Positions 35,928-44,977 of a stretch of 64,000 nt of DNA are shown in pieces. Source of the stretch: Pseudorhodobacter ferrugineus DSM 5888 (GTDB lineage: Bacteria; Pseudomonadota; Alphaproteobacteria; Rhodobacterales; Rhodobacteraceae); the NCBI RefSeq assembly GCF_000420745.1, contig NZ_ATVN01000016.1, positions 21,258 to 85,257 on the forward strand, in the 5' to 3' direction. Each line of letters begins with the position of its first letter. The first letter of the stretch is position 1. The notes below the pieces were generated by a model that made no database searches, was not told where the DNA came from, and worked only from the letters and a program-made list of their open reading frames with translations. The translations under genes and the position numbers were made by a program.

Positions 35928-37913
35928 TCAATTGGCTTTCGGGCTGCGCTTGGGGCGTGCCCATTTTTCTGTCGTGGGTTCAAAGACAAAGGTCTGATCG
36001 GCATCGGGGGCCGCGGTTGGCGCACCCTGATCCGGGGTTTCGGCGTTCTGGCTTGCCAGCGCCGCTTCGACCAAGGCTGTGCCGGATGGCGCGGACACGG
36101 GTTCGGACGCGCTGAGAAGTTTGAATTCGATTCGGCGGTTGGCTTCGCGCCCGTCTTCGGTGCCATTGTCAGCGATGGGTTCGTCTTGGCCATAACCTTT
36201 GGCGATAAAGGCTGTGACATCAAGGCGGCGGCCTTGCAAGGCGGTTAGCACCGCCTCTGCCCGGGCCTGGCTTAGGGCAAGGTTGCCGCCGGACGAGCCT
36301 TGGCTGTCGGTGTGGCCGGTGATTTCCATTTCCAGCGGTGGGCAGTTGGTCAGAATTTCGGTCAGCGAGTCGATCACCTTTGAGGCGCCTGCGTCGATTT
36401 CGGCAGAACCGGGGGCAAAGCTGATTTTTTGGCGTGTCATGGCGGCGTTCAGGTCGGCGGCGCATTCGGCAGGGGTGGGCAGGGCCGCCAGAGGGTCGAA
36501 CTTTTCGTCATAGCTGACGTTGATCCGGAAGGTTTTGCCCTGACCTAGTTTATCGGACAGGATTTGCGACATGCGGGCGCGGGCATCGGGTTTTCCGGTC
36601 ACGCCAGCCACTTCGACCGTGTCGCCGCGCACCAGCAGGCTGCCGTGGTGCAAAAGCGCAAGTGATTCGAGGCCCGCAAGCACACGCACCGCCCAGCCAT
36701 CGGGCAAGGTTTCATCCAGCAAGGTGGCGGTGTAAACGCTTTTGGCCCCGAATTGCGCACGGGCAAAACTGTCGGCGGCGGCGCGCAGCGTGTCATCGGA
36801 CAAGCGGCCGCGCAGTTGGACCTTGCCGGCTTCATCCAATGCGGCGGTGAATTCGGCAGGGCCAGCGGCAGTGGCTGTAGGGCGCGGCGGCAAGGTGGCA
36901 TCGAGCGAGAAGACGGGCGGCAATTGCGCCTGCAAATCGCCGACAACGCGGTCAAAGTCGGATTGCGAGATGTCTACAGACCCCAAGAGAGACACATCGG
37001 CGTCGGAAAAGGTGATTGTGCCTTTGCCCAAGGTGGCGACGGCTTTGATCCCGGCTTCGGCCGCTTCGGCCCAACGCGGAGTGGGCACGCCAAGGCCCAC
37101 GGTGCAATCGGTTTTTGCCGCCACACCCGCCGCCACGCCTGCCGACACGATCCGGTCGCGGGCGCGGTTGGTATCGGCAGAACAGGCATCAAACCGCGCG
37201 CCCGTATCGTCGATCACAAAGCGCAGGGTAAAGGGCGTCAGCACGGGGCGGGGGGCCGAAATATTCAGGTTCACCCGCACGCCTTTAGGGGCAAGCCGCG
37301 CCAGATCGCTTTCAAACTTGCGTTTTTGGTCAGGGCTGTCGGAAATGGCGGTAACTTCGACCAGATCGGCCGCAATCGAGATTTTGGAGCGGGGCAAAAT
37401 GCGCAAAGCCGCAAGGCCGAATTTCAACGCTTCTTCCCAGCCTTCGGGGGCGGCGTAATCGGCGCTTTCCAGCATGTCGGATACGGGTTGGCCGTTGGTC
37501 AGTTCGGCCACGTTTCCTGTCAGATCGGGGTCCACCTCTTTGCCCGGCACAAGACCGATCAGGGAAATGCCGTCGTCATTGCGCAGAATTTCCAGCGAAA
37601 AGCGCGGAGCCTCGACAGCGCGGACGGCTGTCACCTCGAGCTGGTCGCGCACGCGGCTGGATTGCACCACACTGCCCGCCATGTTGACGATGCGAAAGCG
37701 CGCCGCCTCATTCGGGGCGGTGCCGTTCAGGCGAACCTGAAGGCCGTTTGCCTCGACGCTGGCCCATGTGATGCCATCACTGAGCAAGCGGGTGGTGACG
37801 GCAGCGGCGGATCGCTTTTCAATCGCCAGCGCGGACCACCACGCGCCAAGCGACGCGAGAAGCCCTGCGAGCAAGATCGCAGCAAAGGTAAGGACTGTTT
37901 TTCGTAAGTGCAT
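35928..37913 (-). CDS. OmpA family outer-membrane/peptidoglycan-binding protein
   Basis: 661 aa. N-terminal signal anchor (LRKTVLTFAAILLAGLLASLGAW), a long region of repeated BON-like beta-alpha units (about residues 40-440), and a C-terminal OmpA domain with FAPGSAEIDAGASKVIDSL and TGHTDSQGSSGGNLALSQARAEAV, the NX2LSX2RAX2V peptidoglycan-binding signature (LSQARAEAV). ATG at 37913 is preferred; the frame runs to 37970. It probably bridges inner membrane and peptidoglycan. 57 bases upstream on the same strand is ubiA. Confidence 0.85.
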   Translation of the reverse strand: MHLRKTVLTFAAILLAGLLASLGAWWSALAIEKRSAAAVTTRLLSDGITWASVEANGLQVRLNGTAPNEAARFRIVNMAGSVVQSSRVRDQLEVTAVRAVEAPRFSLEILRNDDGISLIGLVPGKEVDPDLTGNVAELTNGQPVSDMLESADYAAPEGWEEALKFGLAALRILPRSKISIAADLVEVTAISDSPDQKRKFESDLARLAPKGVRVNLNISAPRPVLTPFTLRFVIDDTGARFDACSADTNRARDRIVSAGVAAGVAAKTDCTVGLGVPTPRWAEAAEAGIKAVATLGKGTITFSDADVSLLGSVDISQSDFDRVVGDLQAQLPPVFSLDATLPPRPTATAAGPAEFTAALDEAGKVQLRGRLSDDTLRAAADSFARAQFGAKSVYTATLLDETLPDGWAVRVLAGLESLALLHHGSLLVRGDTVEVAGVTGKPDARARMSQILSDKLGQGKTFRINVSYDEKFDPLAALPTPAECAADLNAAMTRQKISFAPGSAEIDAGASKVIDSLTEILTNCPPLEMEITGHTDSQGSSGGNLALSQARAEAVLTALQGRRLDVTAFIAKGYGQDEPIADNGTEDGREANRRIEFKLLSASEPVSAPSGTALVEAALASQNAETPDQGAPTAAPDADQTFVFEPTTEKWARPKRSPKAN

Positions 37914-37970
37914 TCGACCACTATCTAAGACGACTGCATGTTCCTTAGGCCCTTGAGGCGAAAGGATCAA

Positions 37971-38939
37971 TCAAAGCAATGCCGCACCGGCAAGAAATAG
38001 CGCAGGGATAAGCCCCGCGTTGCGATTTGTGCGAAACAAGACAAGACATTTGGCGGGATCGGTAGTGTCCAGCCGCGTCATTTGCCATGCCATATGCCAA
38101 CCAAACCCCCAAGCGCCGGCAAGTGCCAGCAGCATTTTGGCCTGTGGAGAATCGCTTAGGGCCAGCGCGATGGCTACGGTCATCAGCAAGACCGCCATCA
38201 TCCAAAAGCCGCGCAGCCACAGCTTGCTGTTGGCGTCACCAAACAGGCGGGCGGTGGATTTTACCCCGATCAGTGCGTCGTCTTCTTTATCTTGATGCGC
38301 ATAGATCGTGTCATAAAACAGGGTCCATGCGATGCCTGATAGCCATAGAAGTACGGGGGGTAGGGACAGGCTGCCAGTGTGCGCGGTCCATGCCACCAGC
38401 GCGCCCCAGTTGAACGCCAGCCCAAGGAAAACCTGCGGCCACCATGTGAACCGCTTGGCAAAGGGGTAGATGACGACAAGCGCAAGCGAGGCGATGCCAA
38501 GGGCGATGGCCAAGCCGTTGAAGGTGAACAGGATGGCGGCGGCCAATGCGGCCTGCACGCCCATCCAGACCACGGCCTTTTTCACCGTGACCTGACCGGA
38601 CGGGATAGGGCGGCTTTTGGTGCGGGCGACGGCGGCGTCAAAGTCGCGGTCGGTGATGTCGTTCCATGTGCAGCCCGCGCCGCGCATCAAAAACGCGCCA
38701 AGGGTGCAGCCAAGCGCGATCCACACATCAAACAGGCGGTAGCCGGTGGGATCGGCGGCGGCGGCAAGTGCCAGCCCCCAAAAGCAGGGAATCAGCAACA
38801 GCCATGTGCCGATGGGGCGGTCGGCGCGGGCAAGGCGCAGGTAGGGGCGGGTGGGTGCTGGTGCGAAACGGTCCACCCAATTGCCCGCAGGGGCATCGGC
38901 GACGGTTTTGGCCTCTGGCATTTGGCCGGATGCGGTCAT
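37971..38939 (-). CDS. ubiA: 4-hydroxybenzoate polyprenyltransferase
   Basis: Integral membrane prenyltransferase of ubiquinone synthesis, attaching a polyprenyl chain to 4-hydroxybenzoate. The first Asp-rich motif NDITDRDFD and the second (DTIYAHQDKEDD) are visible, with about eight membrane helices in 322 aa. The long N-terminus (MTASGQMPEAKTVADAPAGN) is a Rhodobacteraceae feature as I recall. Divergent from rsmE with 11 bases between. Confidence 0.94.
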   Translation of the reverse strand: MTASGQMPEAKTVADAPAGNWVDRFAPAPTRPYLRLARADRPIGTWLLLIPCFWGLALAAAADPTGYRLFDVWIALGCTLGAFLMRGAGCTWNDITDRDFDAAVARTKSRPIPSGQVTVKKAVVWMGVQAALAAAILFTFNGLAIALGIASLALVVIYPFAKRFTWWPQVFLGLAFNWGALVAWTAHTGSLSLPPVLLWLSGIAWTLFYDTIYAHQDKEDDALIGVKSTARLFGDANSKLWLRGFWMMAVLLMTVAIALALSDSPQAKMLLALAGAWGFGWHMAWQMTRLDTTDPAKCLVLFRTNRNAGLIPALFLAGAALL

Positions 38940-38950
38940 AAGTTGCCCCT

Positions 38951-39691
38951 ATGGGAAATGCGAAAATCAGACTGTTTGTAGATCAGCCTATCGGGGCAGG
39001 GCAAGCGATTGCGCTGGATGAGGCGCAGGCGCATTATTTGTTTGCCGTGATGCGGCTGACGGTGGGTGCGTCTGTGCTGGTGTTTGACGGGGCGCATGGC
39101 GAGTGGCGGGCCGAGGTGGTGGAAGTGGGCAAGCGCAAAGGCGTGCTGGTTTGTGTCGAGCAAACAGCCCCGTTGCGGATGCCGCCCGATCTGTGGTTGC
39201 TGTTTGCCCCGATCAAAAAGGCGCGCACCGATTTTATCGTGGAAAAGGCTGCGGAATTGGGGGCGGCGCGGGTGATGCCTGTGCAAACGCGGTTTACGAA
39301 TGCTGACCGCGTAAAGGTGGACAAGCTGCGCCTGCACGCGATTGAAGCCGCCGAGCAATGCGGTGGCACCTTTGTGCCGCAGGTCGATGACGTGGTGCCG
39401 CTGGCAAAGGTGTTGGCCGATTGGCCCGCAGAGCGCCGGATTTTATGGTGCAACGAGCATTTGGCAGGGGTGGCGCAGGCGCTGCCCAAGCGCGGCGATT
39501 TGGGGGCGGAGGCCGGCCCGTGGGCCGTGCTGATTGGCCCCGAGGGCGGGTTCTCGGAGGACGAACAAGCGCGCCTGAGTGCCATGCCGCAGGTGGTGCA
39601 AGCCAGCCTTGGCCCGCGCATTTTGCGCGCCGATACGGCGGTGGTCGCCGCGCTGACCTTGTGGCAATCGCATCTGGGGGATTGGGCATGA
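38951..39691 (+). CDS. rsmE: 16S rRNA (uracil-1498-N3)-methyltransferase
   Basis: SPOUT-class methyltransferase modifying U1498 of 16S rRNA. The N-terminal PUA-like domain (about residues 1-75) precedes the knotted domain with KKARTDFIVEKAAELG, IGPEGGFSEDE and the C-terminal LGPRILRADTAVVAAL, all characteristic. 246 aa. The TGA overlaps the next ATG by 4 bases. Confidence 0.95.
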   Translation: MGNAKIRLFVDQPIGAGQAIALDEAQAHYLFAVMRLTVGASVLVFDGAHGEWRAEVVEVGKRKGVLVCVEQTAPLRMPPDLWLLFAPIKKARTDFIVEKAAELGAARVMPVQTRFTNADRVKVDKLRLHAIEAAEQCGGTFVPQVDDVVPLAKVLADWPAERRILWCNEHLAGVAQALPKRGDLGAEAGPWAVLIGPEGGFSEDEQARLSAMPQVVQASLGPRILRADTAVVAALTLWQSHLGDWA

Positions 39692-40239
39692 GCCTGATCC
39701 GCCCCGAGGCGCAAGCCGCGCTGTGGCGGTTTCGCGAGATGTTTGCGTCCCTAGGGTTGGCATTGATCGGCCTGTGGTTGGCGGTTTTGGGCGGATTTAT
39801 CCTTGTGCCTTTGGGTGCCGGTATTATTGTTCTTGCCGCAGGGTTTGGCCTGCTGGCATGGCGGCGGTTACGCTTTGCCCAAAGCGGCGATGCGCCGGGG
39901 ATGGTGGAGCTGGACGAGGGCCAGATCAGCTATTTTGGCCCTGATGTGGGCGGGGCTGTGGCACTGCGCGACCTTGTGGAATTACGCCTGATCACGGCAG
40001 GTGGGCGGCGAATGTGGCGGTTGCGCCAGCAAGACGGGCAGGTGCTGGCGATTCCGGTCAGCGCGATGGGGGCGGACCAATTGTTCGATGCCTTTGCCGC
40101 CTTGCCGGGCATGGATACAGGCGCATTGGTTGCGGCGGTGGACCCTGTGGTGGGGCCAGCAAGCGTAAACCGTGACGTTGTTTCAATCGCTGACAGTCGT
40201 GTGATCTGGCGTCATCCTGTACGCGCGGTCTTGACTTGA
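39688..40239 (+). CDS. Hypothetical two-helix membrane protein
   Basis: 183 aa. Two hydrophobic helices near residues 20-60 (LGLALIGLWLAVLGGFILVP, then AGIIVLAAGFGLLAW) and a soluble C-terminal domain with beta-strand character. It is translationally coupled to rsmE (ATGA). I do not recognise the family with certainty; commonly found between rsmE and gshA in roseobacters, from memory. Confidence 0.65.
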   Translation: MSLIRPEAQAALWRFREMFASLGLALIGLWLAVLGGFILVPLGAGIIVLAAGFGLLAWRRLRFAQSGDAPGMVELDEGQISYFGPDVGGAVALRDLVELRLITAGGRRMWRLRQQDGQVLAIPVSAMGADQLFDAFAALPGMDTGALVAAVDPVVGPASVNRDVVSIADSRVIWRHPVRAVLT

Positions 40240-40296
40240 CGCCTGCAAAACGACAGGTCTGGCGACTGACATTAGAAACGAGATCGGAGCCTGCCC

Positions 40297-41643
40297 ATGT
40301 CTATTCCCCAATCCGGTGGCGGACCGATTGAAAGCTTTGACCAGCTTGCGGCCTATATGGAAAGCGGCTGCAAACCTGCGGACCAGTGGCGCATTGGCAC
40401 CGAGCATGAAAAATTCGGCTTTCTGACCGACAGCCATGCGCCGTTGCCCTATGACGGTGCGCGGTCTGTGCGCGCGATGCTGGAAGGGTTGCGCGACCGT
40501 TTCGGCTGGGAGCCGGTGGAGGAGCAAGGGCATCTGATCGGCCTTGTGCGCAATGGCGCGAATGTCAGTTTGGAACCCGGTGGGCAGTTTGAACTTTCGG
40601 GTGCGCCGCTTGCCACGGTTGGTGATGTGGCGGCAGAATTGGACAACCATTTGGCCGAGGTGGCGCAGGTGGCGGACCCGATGGGCGTTGGTTTTCTGGG
40701 CGTGGGCGCGGCCCCTGTTTGGTCGCATGACGACATGGACCGGATGCCCAAAGGCCGCTACCGTTTGATGACGGATTACATGGGGCATGTGGGCACGCAT
40801 GGCACCCAGATGATGTATCGCACCTGCACCGTTCAGGTGAACCTCGACTTTGGGTCCGAGGCGGATATGGTGAAAAAGATGCGTGTGGCGCTGGCGTTGC
40901 AGCCGGTCGCGACAGCGCTGTTTGCGTCCTCGCCGTTCTTTGAGGGCAAGCCGAACGGGCATAAAAGCTGGCGATCACGTATTTGGCGGGGGCTTGATGG
41001 CAGCCGCACGGGGATGCTGCCCTTTATGTTTGAGGAGGGGGCCGGTTTTCAGCGCTATGTTGACTGGGTGCTGGATGTGCCGATGTATTTTGTGTACCGC
41101 GATGGTAAGTATATCAATGCCTTGGGCCAATCTTTCCGTGATTTCCTGAAGGGCGAATTGCCTGCACTGCCCGGCGAAAAGCCGACCTTGTCGGATTGGG
41201 CCGACCATATGACCACCGTGTTCCCCGAAGCGCGGGTCAAGAAATACATTGAAATGCGCGGGGCCGATATGGGCAGCCGTGATTATACGGTGGCACTGCC
41301 CGCGTTTTGGGTGGGGCTGATGTATGATTCCGCAGCGCTGGATGCGGCGTGGGATTTGGTCAAAGGGTTTGACGTTGATACCCGTGAAGGGCTGCGGGTT
41401 GCCGCCTCGGTTCAGGGTTTGCAGGCCGAGGCAGGCGGCGTGAAGCTGGCCGATTTGGCGCGTGCTGCGGTGGGGCTGTCGCATGCCGGATTGGCCGCGC
41501 GGGGGCATGGCGAAGAGGCGTTTTTGGCGCCCGTTGTGGAAAGTTTGAAAACCGGCGCGACACAGGCAGACCGGTATTTAGGCTTGTATCACGGCGAGTG
41601 GGGCGGCGATCTGGACCGGATTTACGCGGCAGCCAAACTGTAA
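40297..41643 (+). CDS. gshA: Glutamate-cysteine ligase (plant/alphaproteobacterial type)
   Basis: First enzyme of glutathione synthesis: glutamate plus cysteine plus ATP gives gamma-glutamylcysteine. The sequence matches the GCS2/plant-type: GTEHEKFGFL, PGGQFELSGAP, and DFGSEADMVKKMRV. 448 aa is right for this type. AGATCGGAGC lies upstream of the ATG. A paired hairpin follows the stop. Confidence 0.94.
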   Translation: MSIPQSGGGPIESFDQLAAYMESGCKPADQWRIGTEHEKFGFLTDSHAPLPYDGARSVRAMLEGLRDRFGWEPVEEQGHLIGLVRNGANVSLEPGGQFELSGAPLATVGDVAAELDNHLAEVAQVADPMGVGFLGVGAAPVWSHDDMDRMPKGRYRLMTDYMGHVGTHGTQMMYRTCTVQVNLDFGSEADMVKKMRVALALQPVATALFASSPFFEGKPNGHKSWRSRIWRGLDGSRTGMLPFMFEEGAGFQRYVDWVLDVPMYFVYRDGKYINALGQSFRDFLKGELPALPGEKPTLSDWADHMTTVFPEARVKKYIEMRGADMGSRDYTVALPAFWVGLMYDSAALDAAWDLVKGFDVDTREGLRVAASVQGLQAEAGGVKLADLARAAVGLSHAGLAARGHGEEAFLAPVVESLKTGATQADRYLGLYHGEWGGDLDRIYAAAKL

Positions 41644-41664
41644 AAAAGGGGGGAGGTCCCCCCC
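41642..41664 (-). terminator. Rho-independent terminator of the CDGSH gene
   Basis: Hairpin GGGGGG-AGGT-CCCCCC between the convergent gshA and CDGSH genes; read on the minus strand it is followed by six T (41642-41647), a proper intrinsic terminator for the CDGSH gene. It may also slow gshA transcription. Confidence 0.7.
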
Positions 41665-41666
41665 GA

Positions 41667-41909
41667 TTACAACCCCTTATGCGCCCCGTCACACAGCGGC
41701 GATTTGGCCGAGTGTTTGCAGCCACAAAAGAACACCTTTTTCGACGTTTCCGCTGTGTATTTCACGGGCGTGAAATCGGACCCTTTATGCGACCCATCGC
41801 AAAATGGCTGCTTGGACGATTGCCCGCAGGCGCACCAGAAATAGGATTTGCCCTCTTCAACCTCGACGGGATAGGGCGCGGTTTGGGCGATTTTAGGGGC
41901 GTCGGTCAT
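41667..41909 (-). CDS. CDGSH iron-sulfur domain protein
   Basis: 80 aa with two CDGSH-type 2Fe-2S motifs: C-A-C-G-x10-CDGSHKG (residues about 29-45) and C-G-C-K-x7-CDGAHKG (about 60-76). Each keeps the three Cys and one His ligands. Role of the family is redox/iron-sulfur handling. ATG at 41909 is selected; the open frame reaches 41951. The terminator at 41642 closes the transcript. Confidence 0.9.
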   Translation of the reverse strand: MTDAPKIAQTAPYPVEVEEGKSYFWCACGQSSKQPFCDGSHKGSDFTPVKYTAETSKKVFFCGCKHSAKSPLCDGAHKGL

Positions 41910-41935
41910 GGTGGCGGTCCTTTGGGTTGGGGGGC

Positions 41936-41964
41936 TTGATTGCATTACCAATATTTGGTAACTT
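41936..41964 (+). promoter_or_regulatory. Candidate promoter-operator of parDE
   Basis: A perfect inverted repeat TTACCAA-TAT-TTGGTAA at 41945-41961 lies about 30 bases before the parD ATG. It overlaps a plausible promoter: TTGATT (41936) and TAACTT (41959) separated by 17 bases. ParD antitoxins usually bind such palindromes to repress their own operon, so this is the likely operator (inference). Confidence 0.6.
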
Positions 41965-41990
41965 TATCGGGCGGTTGGAGGGAGCGAATT

Positions 41991-42236
41991 ATGGGCAAGA
42001 ATACGTCGATCGCATTGGGGGACCATTTCACTGAATTTTTAACGACGCAAGTTGGTTCAGGCCGCTATGGCTCTGCGTCCGAAGTGGTGCGGGCTGGATT
42101 GCGTTTGTTGGAAAGCAAGGAAATGCAGCTTGCGGAGTTACGTGAAGCGATCCGCGCAGGCGAGGAAAGCGGGGAGGTGGAGGGGTTTGATCTGGACTCG
42201 TTTTACGCTGACATGCGGGTAACCCCAAGCGAATGA
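41991..42236 (+). CDS. ParD family antitoxin
   Basis: 81 aa, ribbon-helix-helix antitoxin of a type II toxin-antitoxin system. N-terminal RHH part GKNTSIALGDHFTEFLTTQV and SASEVVRAGLRLLE are the family signature; the acidic C-terminus wraps the toxin. ATG at 41991 has GGAGGGAG upstream. It overlaps the toxin gene by 4 bases. It should repress the promoter containing the palindrome at 41945. Confidence 0.9.
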   Translation: MGKNTSIALGDHFTEFLTTQVGSGRYGSASEVVRAGLRLLESKEMQLAELREAIRAGEESGEVEGFDLDSFYADMRVTPSE

Positions 42237-42523
42237 AGCTGCGGATAACGCATGTTGCGCAGAGTGATTTACGCCAGATCGAACGCTATTCGATACAGCA
42301 TTGGGGGCCTCAGGTAGGCTTTGCGTATTCCGACAGGCTGCGGCTGGTTTTGGGGCAATTGGTTCGCGCAGAAATTTCAAGCCAAGGTGCCGATTACGTT
42401 AGCCCCGGATTGCGCAAGCAGGTTGCAGCAAGCCATGTGATTTGGTTTCGCATCCAAGGGGATAATCTGCTTGTGGTGCGGGTGCTGCATCAGAGCCGGG
42501 ATGTGGGGCCTGTAGTTGGGTAA
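42233..42523 (+). CDS. ParE/RelE family toxin
   Basis: 96 aa. Toxin partner of the ParD antitoxin: opening KLRITHVAQSDLRQIERYSIQHWG and the C-terminal VRVLHQSRD are the ParE signature. ParE toxins poison DNA gyrase in characterised cases; RelE cleaves mRNA. ParE is favoured by the ParD partner. Coupled to parD by ATGA. Confidence 0.9.
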   Translation: MKLRITHVAQSDLRQIERYSIQHWGPQVGFAYSDRLRLVLGQLVRAEISSQGADYVSPGLRKQVAASHVIWFRIQGDNLLVVRVLHQSRDVGPVVG

Positions 42524-42653
42524 AGTTTGCCTTGGCGACAATGTTAGTGAAGCCAGCAACGTAAGAGATTGTTGGCTGATCCAAATAGGAAATTTGGCAC
42601 ATCGTCGTCTCCAAATGTGAACTAGATACCGTTTTTAGGCTGTTGGCAAAGCC

Positions 42654-44024
42654 TCAAACCAACCGCCCCCACAAATCATACTCGCCCGCTTCCTCAACCG
42701 TCACGGGGACGATCTCGCCCGCGCTCAACCCCTCAAACCCTTCATCAATAAACAAATTCCCGTCGATCTCGGGCGCATCTGCTTTGGTGCGGCAGGTGGC
42801 GCCGTCTTCGTCGACCTCGTCCACGATAACCTGAATTGTTTGGCCCACTTTGGCGACCAGTTTCGCCTCGGAAATCGCTTGCGCTTTTTCCATGAAGCGG
42901 TTCCAGCGGTCTTGTTTCACCTCATCCGGCACATGGTCAGGCAGGGCGTTGGAGCGCGCGCCTGCGACGTTTTCGTATTGGAAGCACCCGACGCGGTCCA
43001 GCTGCGCCTCATCCATCCAATCCAGCAGGGTTTGGAATTCGGCCTCTGTCTCACCCGGATAACCGACGATAAAGGTGGACCGCAGGGTGATATCGGGGCA
43101 GACGTTGCGCCATGCGGCGATCTCATCCAGCGTTTTGGCGGCCGCGGCGGGGCGGGCCATGCGTTTGAGCACATCGGGGTGCGCGTGTTGGAAGGGGATG
43201 TCGAGGTAGGGCAAAATCAGCCCGTCAGCCATCAGCGGAATCAGGTCGCGGACATGGGGGTAAGGGTAGACGTAGTGCAGGCGGACCCACGCCCCAAGCG
43301 AGCCCAAATCGCGGGCCAGATCGGTGATATGGGCGCGGTGGCCTTTGTCGATGGCATGTTTGATATCAACACCATAGGCGCTGGTATCCTGGGAAATGAC
43401 CAGCAGTTCGCGCACACCAGCCTGCACCAGCTTTTCCGCCTCACGCAGCACGGCATGGGCGGGGCGCGATTGCAGACGGCCGCGCATGTCGGGGATTATG
43501 CAGAATTTGCACTTGTGGTTACAGCCCTCGGAAATCTTCAGATAACTGTAATGGCGGGGCGTCAGGGTGACGCCGGAGGCAGGCAACAGGTCGATAAACG
43601 GATCGGGCGAGGGCGGCACGGCGAGGTGAACGGCGTCCAGCACCTGTTCGTATTGATGCGGGCCGGTGACGGCGAGGATGTTGGGGTGATGTTCGCGGAT
43701 ATAGTCGGGTTCGGCACCCAAACAGCCCGTGACGATAACCTTGCCGTTTTCCTTTAGCGCCTCACCGATCGCATCAAGGGATTCCGCCTTGGCGCTGTCC
43801 AAAAACCCGCAAGTGTTGACGATCACGGCATCTGCGCCCGCGTAATCGGGGCTGATGGCATAGCCTTCGGCGCGCAGCCGGGTCAGGATGCGTTCGCTAT
43901 CGACCAGCGCTTTGGGACAGCCAAGGCTGACCATGCCGATCATCGGCTGCCCGTCACGGCGGGGTTCGGAAATCCGTGCCTTGGGGGCAAGGTCGGGGCG
44001 GAGGTTTGGCGGGTTCTGGGTCAT
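42654..44024 (-). CDS. rimO: Ribosomal protein S12 methylthiotransferase
   Basis: Radical SAM methylthiotransferase modifying the conserved Asp of ribosomal protein S12. The N-terminal UPF0004 domain carries [10 protein letters not shown] and the cysteines of [10 protein letters not shown] and GCLGAEPDY; the radical SAM motif C-x3-C-x2-C is in [11 protein letters not shown]; a TRAM domain closes the protein. 456 aa. Upstream about 350 bases separate it from the H-NOX-like gene. Confidence 0.95.
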   Translation of the reverse strand: MTQNPPNLRPDLAPKARISEPRRDGQPMIGMVSLGCPKALVDSERILTRLRAEGYAISPDYAGADAVIVNTCGFLDSAKAESLDAIGEALKENGKVIVTGCLGAEPDYIREHHPNILAVTGPHQYEQVLDAVHLAVPPSPDPFIDLLPASGVTLTPRHYSYLKISEGCNHKCKFCIIPDMRGRLQSRPAHAVLREAEKLVQAGVRELLVISQDTSAYGVDIKHAIDKGHRAHITDLARDLGSLGAWVRLHYVYPYPHVRDLIPLMADGLILPYLDIPFQHAHPDVLKRMARPAAAAKTLDEIAAWRNVCPDITLRSTFIVGYPGETEAEFQTLLDWMDEAQLDRVGCFQYENVAGARSNALPDHVPDEVKQDRWNRFMEKAQAISEAKLVAKVGQTIQVIVDEVDEDGATCRTKADAPEIDGNLFIDEGFEGLSAGEIVPVTVEEAGEYDLWGRLV

Positions 44025-44371
44025 GGCTGCGGTATATCTGGGATTGAAGATTTGGGGAAGGGGGGCCGAATTGAGGAGTTCTTTTCATAACTTTGTGTGA
44101 TCGCGTCTGAAAAGGGAGGGCAGGTTTTGATGAGACGTTACGTGAGCGCCAAAGAGGAAGTAGTGCGAATTTGACAGGCTTTTGGCCGCAAACGTGATGT
44201 CAAAAGGTGGGATTTATTTTTTACATAAATGAAACAGATGGTTAGAAGTGTGTTTGAAGTACAGCAGGCCGATTGTGTGGCACGTGAGTTGGCTGGGGTC
44301 CGCTAGGGAAAAAGGAGAATATTAAGGGTTGATCGCTAGTGTCACTGGCCAGACACGAAGGAACCGGCGCG
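44025..44371. other. Intergenic region before the H-NOX-like operon
   Basis: About 347 bases between the divergent rimO and the H-NOX-like gene. It contains A+T-rich stretches (44215-44260) that could hold promoters. I do not see a recognised RNA, operator or gene. Confidence 0.5.
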
Positions 44372-44977
44372 ATGCATGGGCTGATCAACAGGGCAATTCA
44401 ATGCTATGTGCGCGACACGCACGGTGAGGCGGTTTGGGCCCGCGTGACCCGCCATGCGGGCCTTGGTTTTGACGGGTTTGAGACGATGCTAACCTATGAT
44501 GACGCGCTGACCGAAGATGTTTTGCAGGCCTGCGTTGGTGTTCTGGGCCGTACGCGCGAAGTGATTCTAGAGGATTTGGGCACCTTTCTGATTTCCAACC
44601 ACAGCTCGGATGCGCTGCGGCGTGTGTTGCGCTTTGGCGGTGTGAGTTTTACCGATTTTCTGCACACGCTGGAGGATACACGCGGGCGGGGCCGCCTTGC
44701 CCTGCCGGATATTGACCTGCCAGGTCTGGACCTGTTTGAAGTTTCACCAAGTCTTTACACCTTGCAATGTAGATTCCCGATTGAAGGCACGGGACATGTG
44801 ATCGTAGGTTTGCTGCGGGCAATGGCAGATGATTATGGCGCGCTGGTTTTGTTGGACCACGATGGCCCCAGCCTTGACGGCGAGATGATCCTGATTGAGC
44901 TGCTGGAGATTTCATATGCGCAGGGCCGCAGCTTTGACCTTGCGACACGGGCCGAGGGAAAAGTGGGGGCCGAATGA
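44372..44977 (+). CDS. H-NOX-like (haem NO-binding fold) protein lacking the haem ligand
   Basis: 201 aa with the H-NOX fold pattern: MHGLINRAIQCYV at the start, LEDLGTFLIS, LRFGGVSFTDFL and VIVGLLRAMADDYG. In haem-binding H-NOX proteins the proximal His comes in an L-x2-L-H setting and a Y-x-S-x-R motif follows. Here the aligned position reads R104 (LEDTR), and Y-S-R reads C133/F135/I137 (LQCRFPIEG). Haem, and therefore NO sensing, is doubtful. A His exists at residue 98, six residues early. ATG at 44372 has AAGGAA upstream. Coupled to the diguanylate cyclase by ATGA. Confidence 0.8.
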   Translation: MHGLINRAIQCYVRDTHGEAVWARVTRHAGLGFDGFETMLTYDDALTEDVLQACVGVLGRTREVILEDLGTFLISNHSSDALRRVLRFGGVSFTDFLHTLEDTRGRGRLALPDIDLPGLDLFEVSPSLYTLQCRFPIEGTGHVIVGLLRAMADDYGALVLLDHDGPSLDGEMILIELLEISYAQGRSFDLATRAEGKVGAE

